Made by a program: the position numbers and the translations under genes
DNA from: Berkiella sp050247135
GTDB lineage: Bacteria > Pseudomonadota > Gammaproteobacteria > Berkiellales > Berkiellaceae
Length of the DNA: 64,000 nucleotides
Assembly (NCBI GenBank): GCA_050247135.1
Contig: JBFWUT010000014.1
Coordinates: 4,515 to 68,514, forward strand
Reading direction: 5' to 3'
Notes under the pieces: generated by a model
The model's input: only the letters and a program-made list of their open reading frames with translations
What the model was told of the DNA's origin: nothing
Database searches by the model: none
Part shown: one piece after another, positions 1-8,236 of the stretch
How positions within the stretch are numbered: the stretch's first letter is position 1
How the letters are laid out: the number at the start of each line of letters is the position of its first letter

Positions 1-110
1 ACAAAAAAAGTCGATAAAGGGGTTTGCACAATATAACCCACCCCATGCACATCAATCAGCAAAAATGGAGGGTTTTTTTCAATGAGCTTACCGCGAAGTT
101 GTCCTATCAT
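1..110 (-). CDS. ruvA: Holliday junction helicase subunit RuvA (5' part only)
   Basis: The minus strand from 110 downward reads MIGQLRGKLIEKNPPFLLID and then a HGVGY motif, the first beta-barrel of the RuvA OB-fold domain. RuvA tetramers bind the four-way junction and load the RuvB motor during recombinational repair. Only about 36 residues lie in the window; the gene runs off the left edge. Its ATG (110-108) lies inside the end of ruvC, giving a 23-base overlap that suggests translational coupling. Order ruvC-ruvA is the classic one; ruvB should follow outside the window. Confidence 0.9.
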   Translation of the reverse strand, partial: MIGQLRGKLIEKNPPFLLIDVHGVGYIVQTPLSTFF

Positions 111-645
111 ATGATTTCCATACCGCTGTTCGTTTATAACGACGTTTTCCCTGGGGACTAACGTTTGACACTGCCATGTCTGTATGTAAATGACACAATG
201 CCACGGCCAGAGCATCTGCGGCATCGGCTTGGGGTTTAACGGGTAAACCGAGTAATGCTTGTACCATGTGCTGAACTTGCGCTTTATCAGCACTGCCATT
301 CCCGGTAATGGCTTTCTTAATTAATCTTGGCGCGTATTCAAATACCGTGAGATCAGCCTGCATGATAGCCGCAATAGCGACCCCTCTTGCCTGCCCTAGC
401 TTCAACGCTGAACGAACATTCTTGTGAACAAAGACTTGTTCGATCGCTAATTCCGTCGGTTGGTAAGTCTCTACTATTTGCTGAATTTCCACAAACAACG
501 CCCCCAGGCGCGCAGCTTCTGAGGTCGCTGTTAAACGAATACAACCACCAAACAAACAAATAGGTGTGCCCGTTTTTGCTTTTTCGATAACAGCCACACC
601 TGTTATCCGTGAACCTGGATCAATGCCAAGTATTCTTCGGGGCAT
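88..645 (-). CDS. ruvC: Crossover junction endodeoxyribonuclease RuvC
   Basis: RuvC resolves Holliday junctions by paired nicks after RuvAB branch migration. The 185-residue protein has the expected RNase H-like fold signature: GIDPG at residues 7-11 and the four acidic metal ligands D9, E69, D141 and D144 in the usual spacing. The length is slightly above the usual ~173 because of a basic C-terminal tail. The ATG at 645 is preceded by AAGGAT, which overlaps the stop of yebC 10 bases upstream. It is the third gene of a nudB-yebC-ruvC-ruvA run, a common gammaproteobacterial order. Confidence 0.95.
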   Translation of the reverse strand: MPRRILGIDPGSRITGVAVIEKAKTGTPICLFGGCIRLTATSEAARLGALFVEIQQIVETYQPTELAIEQVFVHKNVRSALKLGQARGVAIAAIMQADLTVFEYAPRLIKKAITGNGSADKAQVQHMVQALLGLPVKPQADAADALAVALCHLHTDMAVSNVSPQGKRRYKRTAVWKSYDRTTSR

Positions 646-655
646 TAGGCTATCC

Positions 656-1399
656 TTATGCCAGTTGTAACCCTATTTCTTCTGGAATATCAGCGTTGGA
701 GTACACTTCTTGAACATCATCGAGATCTTCCAGCATCTCGACCAATTTCATAAATCGCTCAGCATCTTCCAAATTCAAGGTCACTGTCATCGAAGGCACC
801 ATGGTGAGCTCGGCTTGCTCACAAGTAAAACCAGCTGCTTTCATCGCTTCACAGACCGCAACAAATTGCTCAGGAGACGTATTGACCGTAAAACTACCAT
901 CTTCCTGTTTCACCACATCGTCAGCTCCGGCTTCAATGGCCGCTTCCATGAGCTTATCTTCATCGGTGCTTTTTGCAAACGCAATCTGTCCCATTTTGGT
1001 AAAAAGATAGGCAACTGAGCCATCTGTACCGAGGTTTCCCCCCATTTTAGTGAATGCATGACGCACTTCAGAAACGGTTCGGTTACGATTATCGGTTAAG
1101 CAATCCACCATAATGGCAACCCCATTCGGTCCATAGCCCTCATAACGGATCTCTGCCAAATCTTGATTATCATCGCCCCCAGCACCGCGCTTGATAGCAC
1201 GATCGATGGTATCGCGCGTCATATTGTTAGACAACGCCTTATCAATTGCGATACGCAACCTTGGATTTGAATTCAGATCTGCACTTATTTTAGCAGAAAC
1301 TGTAATTTCTCGGATCAATTTTGTGAATAATTTCCCGCGCTTTGCATCTTGGGCATTTTTACGGTGTTTGATATTAGCCCATTTACTGTGACCTGCCAT
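656..1399 (-). CDS. yebC: YebC/TACO1-family translation or regulatory factor
   Basis: The protein begins MAGHSKWANIKHRK, the invariant start of the YebC/PmpR/TACO1 family, and has the family's usual length (247 aa). Members have been described as DNA-binding regulators, and more recently as ribosome-associated factors easing translation of difficult sequences. Which role applies here cannot be read from sequence. The internal GPxGVAIMVDCLTDNRNRT-like segment (about residues 90-107) is typical. Its start overlaps the end of nudB by 17 bases and ruvC follows after 10 bases, so it is expressed as part of that operon. Confidence 0.93.
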   Translation of the reverse strand: MAGHSKWANIKHRKNAQDAKRGKLFTKLIREITVSAKISADLNSNPRLRIAIDKALSNNMTRDTIDRAIKRGAGGDDNQDLAEIRYEGYGPNGVAIMVDCLTDNRNRTVSEVRHAFTKMGGNLGTDGSVAYLFTKMGQIAFAKSTDEDKLMEAAIEAGADDVVKQEDGSFTVNTSPEQFVAVCEAMKAAGFTCEQAELTMVPSMTVTLNLEDAERFMKLVEMLEDLDDVQEVYSNADIPEEIGLQLA

Positions 1400-1829
1400 A
1401 ATCTCTCCTTACAAATGTCTTAATCGCTGTCTGATTACTGCTTGATGAGGCAACTTTCAAGGCTTCTTCTTTTGCAAGCCAACGATAAGCAAGATGCTCA
1501 TGACTTAAAGTAATCGGTATTTCTTGTGGGATCACAAAGCTAAATACATGCTCTAAATTCTGAGTCACATTCGCCCCATAGCGGTGCCGCCATTGCGGAT
1601 AAATCTCAAACCAATTAGCCAAATGACAATCGAAAAGGACGCCACTTGCCTCACTTAAACCCGTCTCTTCATACAATTCCCGCAGCGCTGCATCCCCTTT
1701 GCTTTCGTCGATTTCCAAACTTCCTGTCACTGACTGCCAAAAATCAGGGTGATCTCTTCTTTGTAATAACAAAACAGCTTCACTGGCCGTATACACCACG
1801 ACCAAAACAGATTCAGGACGTTTGGTCAT
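1383..1829 (-). CDS. nudB: Nudix hydrolase, likely dihydroneopterin triphosphate diphosphatase
   Basis: The 148-aa protein carries a complete Nudix box at residues 36-58 (G36, then REL-YEETGL with R50, E51, E54, E55), which binds Mg2+ for pyrophosphohydrolysis. Position directly before yebC-ruvC and overall similarity support NudB, which removes pyrophosphate from dihydroneopterin triphosphate in folate synthesis; folA and thyA lie at the other end of the window. The ATG at 1829 overlaps the upstream FmdB gene's TGA in an ATGA arrangement. In many relatives aspS sits just upstream; here it is absent. Confidence 0.85.
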   Translation of the reverse strand: MTKRPESVLVVVYTASEAVLLLQRRDHPDFWQSVTGSLEIDESKGDAALRELYEETGLSEASGVLFDCHLANWFEIYPQWRHRYGANVTQNLEHVFSFVIPQEIPITLSHEHLAYRWLAKEEALKVASSSSNQTAIKTFVRRDYGRSQ

Positions 1830-2113
1830 GAATGTGACGTATGATCACAAGCCGCTTTTTGGCACGATGACCCCTTGCTGGCTTGGCTTGGCTCTTCATT
1901 GCTGGAACTTGCAATATAACGCTGGTTCGCCTTTGCCTTCTCATCCGTTTCGTAATAGCCCTGTCCTTTTAAACGAAAGCGAGGCGCAGTCACACATTTT
2001 TCCAGAGTATGTGAGTGGCACTGACCGCAAGCGCTTTTTGGATGCTCATCCACCTTCAGCAGCAACTCTTCTATGTGGCCACACTGTTGACAACGAAATT
2101 CATAAATCGGCAT
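1826..2113 (-). CDS. FmdB-family zinc-ribbon protein
   Basis: A 95-aa protein starting MPIYEFRCQQCG with two CxxC knuckles (C8/C11 and C29/C32), the N-terminal zinc ribbon of the FmdB regulatory-protein family. The C-terminal third is polar and low complexity, rich in Ser, Gln and Lys, and has further Cys and His. The biochemical role of the family in gammaproteobacteria is not established. It is the first gene of the minus-strand nudB-yebC-ruvCA run, and its stop codon overlaps the nudB start. The upstream spacer (2114-2293) should hold the operon promoter. Confidence 0.82.
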   Translation of the reverse strand: MPIYEFRCQQCGHIEELLLKVDEHPKSACGQCHSHTLEKCVTAPRFRLKGQGYYETDEKAKANQRYIASSSNEEPSQASKGSSCQKAACDHTSHS

Positions 2114-2177
2114 GCCTACCTCAAAAGTAAGTTATTTAAATAATTAATGTTTCAGTTGAAGGCCTTTTCACCCTATA

Positions 2178-2193
2178 CTAGCCCACGGGCTAG
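2178..2193. repeat. Perfect 7-2-7 palindrome upstream of fmdB
   Basis: CTAGCCC, two bases, GGGCTAG: a perfect inverted repeat in the 180-base divergent spacer between fmdB (minus) and the small membrane-protein gene (plus). Size and place would suit a dimeric regulator's operator or a short stem; no regulator can be named. Confidence 0.4.
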
Positions 2194-2293
2194 AGGCGGC
2201 TATTGTGCCATCTCCTTACCTAAAAGGGGATACCAAGCCATGGTCATGAACACAGTTGAACAACTCATTATTCGCTCTTGAGGTCTTTATATC

Positions 2294-2539
2294 ATGCTCG
2301 TTCGCCTATTATTAATATTGCTTATCCTCGCTTTGATTTCTTGGGTAGCACTATGGTTTGTTAAACGTAGCCTGGTTAAATGGCTAAGGGGATTTCAGGT
2401 TCAAGCAACCCAAACACAAAATGCCAATGAAGTATTGGTTCAATGTGTTTCTTGCCAGACCTTTCTTCCCAAAAATCGTGCCATTGTGGCTAAAGATAAC
2501 TATTATTGTTGCGAGGAACATGCTTCTCTTTCACAATAG
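2294..2539 (+). CDS. Small membrane-anchored CxxC protein (PP0621-like)
   Basis: An 81-aa protein with one N-terminal membrane segment (about residues 3-23) followed by a short basic helix, then a cytoplasmic zinc-binding-like tail with CVSC near residue 52 and YYCCEEH near residue 71. This pattern, CxxC and later C(C)EEH after one helix, resembles the small PP0621 family. It often lies upstream of pilS in gammaproteobacteria, and pilS is indeed the next gene. The function is unknown. The start is ATG at 2294; there is no close strong ribosome-binding site. Confidence 0.65.
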   Translation: MLVRLLLILLILALISWVALWFVKRSLVKWLRGFQVQATQTQNANEVLVQCVSCQTFLPKNRAIVAKDNYYCCEEHASLSQ

Positions 2540-2587
2540 ATGAAAGTTGTCCATAGGCTCAAGCTGGTAAAGGAATATAGGGCAGAA

Positions 2588-2626
2588 CCCATTTAGGCTA
2601 GGCAACAAAAAGCACATTGGAAAGAG
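2588..2626 (+). repeat. Dispersed palindromic repeat, shortened copy C
   Basis: This stretch reads AACCCATTTAGGCTAGGCAA and then AGCACATTGGAAAGAGC. It joins the left arm and the right end of the longer repeat seen at 58716-58838, with the middle missing. It sits just before the ribosome-binding site of pilS. Confidence 0.55.
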
Positions 2627-2645
2627 CTTAGGAAAGGAGCCACGC

Positions 2646-4253
2646 TTGTCAAAATCCGTAGCGTTTCACAAATCTGACCTTCAGGAATACTTGTGGCAAT
2701 CGTTACAGCTCTTTAACCTCTATCGGGTCTTGCTTGTCGTTGGCTTTGTGGGTTTGACTAAATTCAATCTTGATGCGCAGTTTTTTGGTGTGGTTAATAA
2801 GCCACTGTACCAGCAAACTTGCATGTTCTACTCCTGTTTCAGTTTGTTTTTTTTAGTCTGCTCCGTTTTTGTTAAACGCGCCTATTCCCTACAAGCCAAT
2901 ATTCCCATTTTCGTTGATGTCGTCGCCTTAGTCATTTTAATGCATGCAACCGGTGGCATTATCTCTGGAGTGGGCATTTTACTGATTATCATCGTGGCCG
3001 CACACAGCTTACTGTTTCCTGGCAAGTATTCCCTATTAAGCGCCGCGGTTGCAGCTATTTTGCTGATTTTCGAACAAAGTTATAGCTTTCTATCTCAAAA
3101 AGTCGCCTTTAACTTATACACGCAAGTCGGGTTACTGGGCTGTGCCATTTTTATTACTTCTTTAGTGACGAATATGTTGTCTTTGCGCGTCAGACGCAGT
3201 CAATTAATCGTTGAAAGCCAGGCACAACAGTTAGCTACTTCCCAACAATTGAATGCGCATATTATTTCCGCTATGCATGCTGGGGTATTGGTTTTTGATC
3301 AACAATATAACATCCGTTTAATTAATGTTGCTGCCAGAACGCTGCTTGATTTTGAAACAACCCTGCAACACAATACGTTGTTTGAACTCCCTGAAAATTT
3401 CCAGCAATGCTTTGCGACATGGCAAAGAGAAGGAAAAAATATCCTCATATTACCCAATACGCCCAATGGTCAAAATCTACGACTCAGTTTTCATCCCTTA
3501 GGTAAAGACTTGCCCTCTGGAACACTGGTATTTCTTTACGATCTTGAATCTGAAACCCGCCAAGCCCAAGATTTAAAACTCGCCTCGTTGGGACATTTAA
3601 CCGCCAATATTGCTCACGAATTACGCAATCCCTTGGGAACAGCATCTCATGCTGCGCAATTGTTAGCAGAATCACAAACTCTGTCGATTGAAGATCAGCA
3701 TTTAGTCAAAATGATTAAGCAACATTGCGACAGAATGAATACGGTGATCCAAAACGTGCTATCACTGTCAGGCCGTAAAGCAGCCAGAACTCAAGCGATT
3801 GAGTTGATCTCTTGGCTTGAACAATTTATTAAAGATCTCACCGTACAAAATATTGGCATCCCGAAAGTGACCTTGGAATATGACAAAAGAGATTTAATTA
3901 TTAATATGGATCCTAGCCAATTAACACAAATTCTCATTAACTTATGTGAGAATGGTCTTCGCTATAGTTACCGTAAAAATGGCCATGCCTCTCTCACCTT
4001 ACGAGTGCAAACAACCGACTCACCCCCCACGATACTGTTAGATATTATCGATAATGGCGAAGGGATCACTACAGAAATTGCTAAACACATTTTTGAACCT
4101 TTTTTCTCTACCGAAAATAACGGCTCAGGACTTGGTTTATATATCGCAAAGGAATTAAGCCAAATGAATGGCACTCGCCTTGATTATGTGCCTTCAACGC
4201 AGATTGGAACACAATTTAGACTGACTATCCCTAAAGGAGAGGCCAACGCATGA
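2646..4253 (+). CDS. pilS: Sensor histidine kinase PilS
   Basis: PilS is the membrane kinase that controls PilR and thereby pilin transcription. The 535-residue protein has about six N-terminal membrane segments (roughly 20-185), a PAS-like region (about 195-300), and a HisKA domain with AHELRNP and the phospho-accepting histidine near residue 324. A C-terminal HATPase domain follows with an N-box (NLCENGLRYS), DNGEG and GSGLGLY. The start is TTG at 2646, supported by AGGAG seven bases upstream. It overlaps pilR by 4 bases (ATGA), and a truncated dispersed repeat lies just upstream. The minor-pilin cluster downstream supports the PilS name over other NtrB-like kinases. Confidence 0.9.
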   Translation: MSKSVAFHKSDLQEYLWQSLQLFNLYRVLLVVGFVGLTKFNLDAQFFGVVNKPLYQQTCMFYSCFSLFFLVCSVFVKRAYSLQANIPIFVDVVALVILMHATGGIISGVGILLIIIVAAHSLLFPGKYSLLSAAVAAILLIFEQSYSFLSQKVAFNLYTQVGLLGCAIFITSLVTNMLSLRVRRSQLIVESQAQQLATSQQLNAHIISAMHAGVLVFDQQYNIRLINVAARTLLDFETTLQHNTLFELPENFQQCFATWQREGKNILILPNTPNGQNLRLSFHPLGKDLPSGTLVFLYDLESETRQAQDLKLASLGHLTANIAHELRNPLGTASHAAQLLAESQTLSIEDQHLVKMIKQHCDRMNTVIQNVLSLSGRKAARTQAIELISWLEQFIKDLTVQNIGIPKVTLEYDKRDLIINMDPSQLTQILINLCENGLRYSYRKNGHASLTLRVQTTDSPPTILLDIIDNGEGITTEIAKHIFEPFFSTENNGSGLGLYIAKELSQMNGTRLDYVPSTQIGTQFRLTIPKGEANA

Positions 4254-5566
4254 CGCCCCCACTTGCATTAGTGATTGATGATGAGCCTGATATTTGCCAG
4301 CTATTAGAAATCACACTCAAGAGAATGTCGATTGATGCGCTATCAGTGAACAGTATCAAAGAAGCAAAAAAAGTGCTTGCTCATAAAAATTTCGATATCT
4401 GTCTCACTGACATGCGCTTAGGTGATGGTGATGGGCTAGATTTGGTCTCTTATGTGCAAAATAACTATCCTCAACTACCCATCGCTGTGATCACAGCACA
4501 CGGCAACATGGAAACCGCTGTCAAAGCACTTAAGTTGGGAGCCTTTGATTTTATTTCTAAGCCGATTGATTTAACTCAATTGCGTGACATCGTACTTGGC
4601 GCACTGAAAATCCATGAAGCTTCTTTGAACTTTCCTAATGATGAATTAATTGGCCAATCAGCTGTATTTCACACTTTGCGAGAACAAATTGCTAAACTGG
4701 CCCGTTCACAAGCGCCTATTTATATCAGTGGCCCTTCTGGTTGTGGCAAAGAACTGGTTGCCAGAATCATTCATCAAAGTGGCCCACGTTCCGATGGTCC
4801 CTTTATTCCAGTTAATTGTGGAGCTATCCCTCAAGAATTAATGGAGAGTGAATTTTTTGGTTTTCTCAAAGGAAGCTTTACTGGAGCCAACACTGATAAA
4901 ATCGGATTTTTTCAAGCTGCGCATAAAGGTACTCTCTTTCTTGATGAAGTTGCTGATTTGCCCTTGGCAATGCAGGTTAAATTACTACGCGCTATTCAAG
5001 AAAAAGCCATTCGCCCCTTGGGAAGCAATAAGGAAATCTCATTGGACGTGCGCATCTTATGTGCCACTCATAAAAATTTGCAGCAATTAGTACAACAAAA
5101 TCAGTTTAGACAAGATTTATTCTATCGACTCAATGTCATTGAGTTAAAAGTACCGAGCCTGCAAGAGCGCAAAGAAGATATTCCTTTGCTCACTCAGCAT
5201 ATTTTAAGCAAAATTGCCGTCAATGCTGGCACCCAAACTCCAGGTATTGATAACGAAGCGCTGTCTTTGTTGAATCAATATGATTTCCCAGGAAATATTC
5301 GCGAATTAGAAAATATCCTTGAACGGGCTTATACCTTAAGTGATGGTAAACATATCCATTTTAAAGATTTGCATTTACCACACCAAGCAAAGCCAAAAAT
5401 GACCAAACAAGAACTCCCTCTAGATGATTATTTAATATCCATGGAACGGCAAGTCATCATTGATGCTTTAGAAAAATCCCATGGTAACAAAACAGCGGCG
5501 GCTAAGTTATTAGGCTTAAGTTTTAGGACTCTGCGTTACCGGTTAAAGAAATTGGGTCTAGAGTGA
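4250..5566 (+). CDS. pilR: Sigma54-dependent response regulator PilR
   Basis: A 438-residue NtrC-family activator. It has an N-terminal receiver (phospho-Asp in CLTDMRLGDGDG, near residue 54) and a central AAA+ domain with Walker A GPSGCGKE at about 160-167. The sigma54-contact loop reads GSFTGA (Ser in place of Ala in GAFTGA, a common variant) and Walker B is LFLDEVADLP. A Fis-type helix-turn-helix ends the protein (GNKTAAAKLLGL...RTLRYRLKKLG). Phosphorylated PilR activates sigma54 promoters such as that of pilin. It overlaps pilS and the next pseudopilin by 4 bases each, so regulator and minor pilins may share a transcript. Confidence 0.92.
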   Translation: MTPPLALVIDDEPDICQLLEITLKRMSIDALSVNSIKEAKKVLAHKNFDICLTDMRLGDGDGLDLVSYVQNNYPQLPIAVITAHGNMETAVKALKLGAFDFISKPIDLTQLRDIVLGALKIHEASLNFPNDELIGQSAVFHTLREQIAKLARSQAPIYISGPSGCGKELVARIIHQSGPRSDGPFIPVNCGAIPQELMESEFFGFLKGSFTGANTDKIGFFQAAHKGTLFLDEVADLPLAMQVKLLRAIQEKAIRPLGSNKEISLDVRILCATHKNLQQLVQQNQFRQDLFYRLNVIELKVPSLQERKEDIPLLTQHILSKIAVNAGTQTPGIDNEALSLLNQYDFPGNIRELENILERAYTLSDGKHIHFKDLHLPHQAKPKMTKQELPLDDYLISMERQVIIDALEKSHGNKTAAAKLLGLSFRTLRYRLKKLGLE

Positions 5567-6027
5567 TCTCCCGAATACGCGGCACAACCTTACTTGAACT
5601 ACTAGTGACTTTATTGATTGCTAGTGTCTTACTCTTATTTTGTTGTCATTATCATTCATTTACAGCCTCACTCAGCAATGAGGCCGATGCACATCGCTTT
5701 TTTCGTACTCTGGCTTTTGCCCGTTCAAAAGCCATTCATGACAACCAAATGGTATCTGTTTGTCCAACCTTAGATCAGGTTGAGTGTTCACATGATTGGT
5801 CACAGGGATACATGGTTTTTTATCACTCTCAAAAAACACGACAAGTTAAACTATTGCGTTTTGAACAAAATAGTCCTTTAACTCATATTCAGAGCAAAAA
5901 TGTGCCCTTATTACAATTTTCCAGCGATGGCCGGTGCTTAAATCGGGCTACTTTTACTATTCAAGCAAGACAAACTTTCAGACTGGTTGTTTACGATAGC
6001 GGACGAATTCGCTTATCTACCTCTTGA
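5563..6027 (+). CDS. GspH/FimT-type pseudopilin
   Basis: A 154-aa type IV pilin-like protein. The GTG at 5563 overlaps the pilR stop by 4 bases. A short basic leader ends in Gly and is followed by TTLLELLVTLLIASVLLL, a class III prepilin signal for PilD with Glu at mature position 5. Two Cys-containing motifs follow (VCPT, VECSHDWSQGYMVF), the pattern of GspH/FimT minor pilins. It probably primes or decorates the pilus. It is a paralogue of the next gene, whose Cys-Asn-Asp-Trp-Gln-Gly stretch is similar. Confidence 0.82.
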   Translation: MISRIRGTTLLELLVTLLIASVLLLFCCHYHSFTASLSNEADAHRFFRTLAFARSKAIHDNQMVSVCPTLDQVECSHDWSQGYMVFYHSQKTRQVKLLRFEQNSPLTHIQSKNVPLLQFSSDGRCLNRATFTIQARQTFRLVVYDSGRIRLSTS

Positions 6028-6059
6028 TAGCTCGGCTAAGATGCACTATTTACTGAAGT

Positions 6060-6599
6060 ATGAAGACAATTAAATTAAAGCGTGGCTTTACGCTCATTGA
6101 GTTGTTGATAACCATTCTCGTTTTGGTTATTGTGATGGCTATTGCTATTCCCTCATTCAATGCTGTAATTCAAAATAATCTCACGGTTGCCACCAGCAAC
6201 GATATGATTATCTCTTTGAATTATGCCCGTTCAGAAGCCATAAAACGCGCAGCCAATGTCTCGCTCTGCCCTGCTGCTGATCAAAATTTTAACAGCTGTG
6301 GCAATGATTGGAATCAAGGATGGATTATTTTTCTCAACCCCAATGTAAACTCGAATTACTCATCTGGTAATTCATCTCAACTTTTACTTCGTACGCATAG
6401 CATTTCTGGCTCTAACCCTGGTATTACCACAACACCCAGCACTTCTTTAGCCAATTACAATAGTGCAGGTTTTGCTGGCACTAATACCAGTAATTTAACA
6501 TTTACGATTAGCGCAACCGGCTGTTCTGGCCCCTATAAACGAACTCTCGATATTTCTATGACTGGTCGAGTCACTGTCACCAAAAGCAATTGCCCATAA
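6060..6599 (+). CDS. fimT: Minor pilin FimT
   Basis: A 179-aa prepilin with leader MKTIKLKRG and then FTLIELLITILVLVIVMAIA, the standard PilD cleavage site with Glu5. NDMIISLNYARSEAIKR and CPAADQNFNSCGNDWNQGW are typical of FimT/GspH, which in other gammaproteobacteria has been linked to DNA uptake. It is the second GspH-domain gene in a row. It is separated from pilV by 240 bases holding one copy of a dispersed palindromic repeat rather than a gene. Confidence 0.88.
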   Translation: MKTIKLKRGFTLIELLITILVLVIVMAIAIPSFNAVIQNNLTVATSNDMIISLNYARSEAIKRAANVSLCPAADQNFNSCGNDWNQGWIIFLNPNVNSNYSSGNSSQLLLRTHSISGSNPGITTTPSTSLANYNSAGFAGTNTSNLTFTISATGCSGPYKRTLDISMTGRVTVTKSNCP

Positions 6600-6618
6600 G
6601 TATTTGATGATAGGTTTT

Positions 6619-6737
6619 GTTCTTTCCATTTTGGCTTTATGCTTTGTTGCCTGCGCCATCTCACATCAGTCATGTATTTACATACACTCCTTCGTTCGAT
6701 GTCTTAGCGCCTTGCCTAAAACCAAACGGGTTCGAGC
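6619..6737 (-). repeat. Dispersed palindromic repeat, copy D
   Basis: Read on the minus strand this matches the copy at 58716-58838: ends GCTCGAACC and GGAAAGAAC, left arm CCCGTTTGGTTTTAGGC, right arm the complement of CCATTTTGGCTTTATGC. It has a central hairpin TGTAT-loop-ATACA (6673-6686) flanked by AGTG and ATGACT. It occupies the fimT-pilV spacer inside the pil cluster. Confidence 0.8.
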
Positions 6738-6839
6738 ACCTTTTATCGGCTGTTTAATTGACCCCATCTTGAATTGTGCATAAGGGATCCTTTCTTTTAT
6801 AAACTATTATTAAGCTACCCTGTGAAATGGAATAAAGCG

Positions 6840-7427
6840 ATGCACAGAGATCAATCAGGCTTTACCTTACTAGAAGTGCTCATTGCCGTGGTCGTTTTTT
6901 CAATAGGACTACTTGGCTTAGCTAGCTTACAAGTAATGGGGCTGCGATTAAATCACGATTCGCTCCTGAGAACGGTCGCAACCATTCAAGCGAACGATAT
7001 GGCCGATAGAATGCGCACCAATGTCGCTGCAACCTCGCAAGGCGCCACCAGTCCTTATAATAATCCCTCAAAAGCAGCGACCGGCAATCCCAATTGTCTA
7101 GGTAAAGATTCCTCTGGTAATACCGCTGACGTCTCATGCGACGCAAACCAAATGGCTCGTCACGATTTTTACGAATGGTATGCCAACATTTCGGGTGCTG
7201 GCGCAACTAGCTGGGCGCCTGCCACGGTCGCAGCGCTGCCATCTGGCACTGGCGTTGTGTGCATTGACAGTACACCCAATGATGGGACACCCAGTAACCC
7301 CGCTTGTGACAATGTCATTACCACTGCGGGTAAGCCGATTTTTGCGATCAAAGTATGGTGGGTTGAAAGAATTGATGCCACAAGTCCCGGCGCAACTCGC
7401 CGCTATGTGATGAGTTTTTCATTATGA
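6840..7427 (+). CDS. pilV: Minor pilin PilV
   Basis: The product from the ATG at 6840 starts MHRDQSG and then FTLLEVLIAVVVFSIGLLGL, a PilD-processed leader with Glu5, followed by ASLQVMGLRLNHDSLLRT-type sequence typical of PilV. PilV joins PilW, PilX, FimT and PilE in the minor-pilin complex that starts pilus assembly and carries PilY1. An in-frame GTG at 6822 would give a slightly longer leader; 6840 gives a leader of normal length. The stop overlaps pilW by 4 bases. Confidence 0.88.
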   Translation: MHRDQSGFTLLEVLIAVVVFSIGLLGLASLQVMGLRLNHDSLLRTVATIQANDMADRMRTNVAATSQGATSPYNNPSKAATGNPNCLGKDSSGNTADVSCDANQMARHDFYEWYANISGAGATSWAPATVAALPSGTGVVCIDSTPNDGTPSNPACDNVITTAGKPIFAIKVWWVERIDATSPGATRRYVMSFSL

Positions 7428-8224
7428 GAACGAACATGATGCAACAACAGCACTGCCAAGGTTTTTCACTGATTGAAGCAATGATAGCGATTGTTCTTAG
7501 CTTGATTTTGCTTGCTGGTGTTTTGCAAATATTTTTGAATAACAAAAATATCTACAATTTGGGAACTGGCTTTTCACAACTGCAAGAAAATGGTCGCTTT
7601 ACGAGTGCTTATATGGCACGCACCATCCGTTTTGCAGGATACCGCTCAACCCCTGCTACCGGCAATTTTCCATCCATGACCACTACCTATCCAACATCGG
7701 CTTCCTACATCACAGGAACAAGCAATAATGGCCAAAACGGCAGCGATACGTTTACCATTCGCTATCAAGGTAGTGGTGATGGCGCAGGGAATCCTGATGG
7801 TACTGTTAGGGATTGCCTGAATAGGCCGATTGATGCCAACGTTATCGCCACCAATACCTTTTCATTGACTGCCAATAATGAACTGCAATGCCAAGCTGTT
7901 AACGCCAGCGCCTCACCCTCCAACAGCACCCAAGTGCTGATTAATGGTGTTGAAAATATGCATGTGCTTTATGGTGAAGATCTGAATAATGATAATACCG
8001 CCGATCGGTACGTTGGCATTAATTTCCCTGGCCTCAATTTGAGCAAAATCGTTAGTATGCGTTTAAGCTTGCTGCTCAAATCCGATGAAGCGATTAAGCC
8101 AACAGCCACCAGTATTACCTACAACCTATTAGGCACCACTTATACCCCTACAGCTGATCAATTTTTGCGCCAACAAGTAACTTTTACTGTTTTACTCAGA
8201 AATCAGGTGTCAAAACCGTTTTAG
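7424..8224 (+). CDS. pilW: Minor pilin PilW
   Basis: A 266-aa protein with leader MRTNMMQQQHCQG and FSLIEAMIAIVLSLILLAGV, a PilD site with Glu5. The NIYNLGTGFSQLQENGRFTS block and the central GSDTFTIRYQG region are typical of PilW. The C-terminal part (MHVLYGEDLNND-TADRYV, MRLSLLLKSDE) is shared with a second, diverged copy at 12909-13685. It overlaps pilV by 4 bases and is followed after 12 bases by pilX, so the minor pilins are translated as one unit. Confidence 0.88.
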   Translation: MRTNMMQQQHCQGFSLIEAMIAIVLSLILLAGVLQIFLNNKNIYNLGTGFSQLQENGRFTSAYMARTIRFAGYRSTPATGNFPSMTTTYPTSASYITGTSNNGQNGSDTFTIRYQGSGDGAGNPDGTVRDCLNRPIDANVIATNTFSLTANNELQCQAVNASASPSNSTQVLINGVENMHVLYGEDLNNDNTADRYVGINFPGLNLSKIVSMRLSLLLKSDEAIKPTATSITYNLLGTTYTPTADQFLRQQVTFTVLLRNQVSKPF

Positions 8225-8236
8225 GAGGGTAACAAA

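Noticed and set aside
710..1018. Two open frames on the plus strand opposite yebC
   Set aside because: Both are mirrors of the conserved YebC coding sequence without any recognised feature.
1822..2130. A 102-aa open frame opposite fmdB
   Set aside because: The minus-strand FmdB frame has a clear zinc ribbon and ATGA coupling to nudB; the plus frame has neither motif nor upstream site.
6774..6839. N-terminal extension of PilV from 6774
   Set aside because: It would put an uncharacteristic MCIRDPFFYK leader before a normal prepilin leader; the ATG at 6840 gives a leader of family length.
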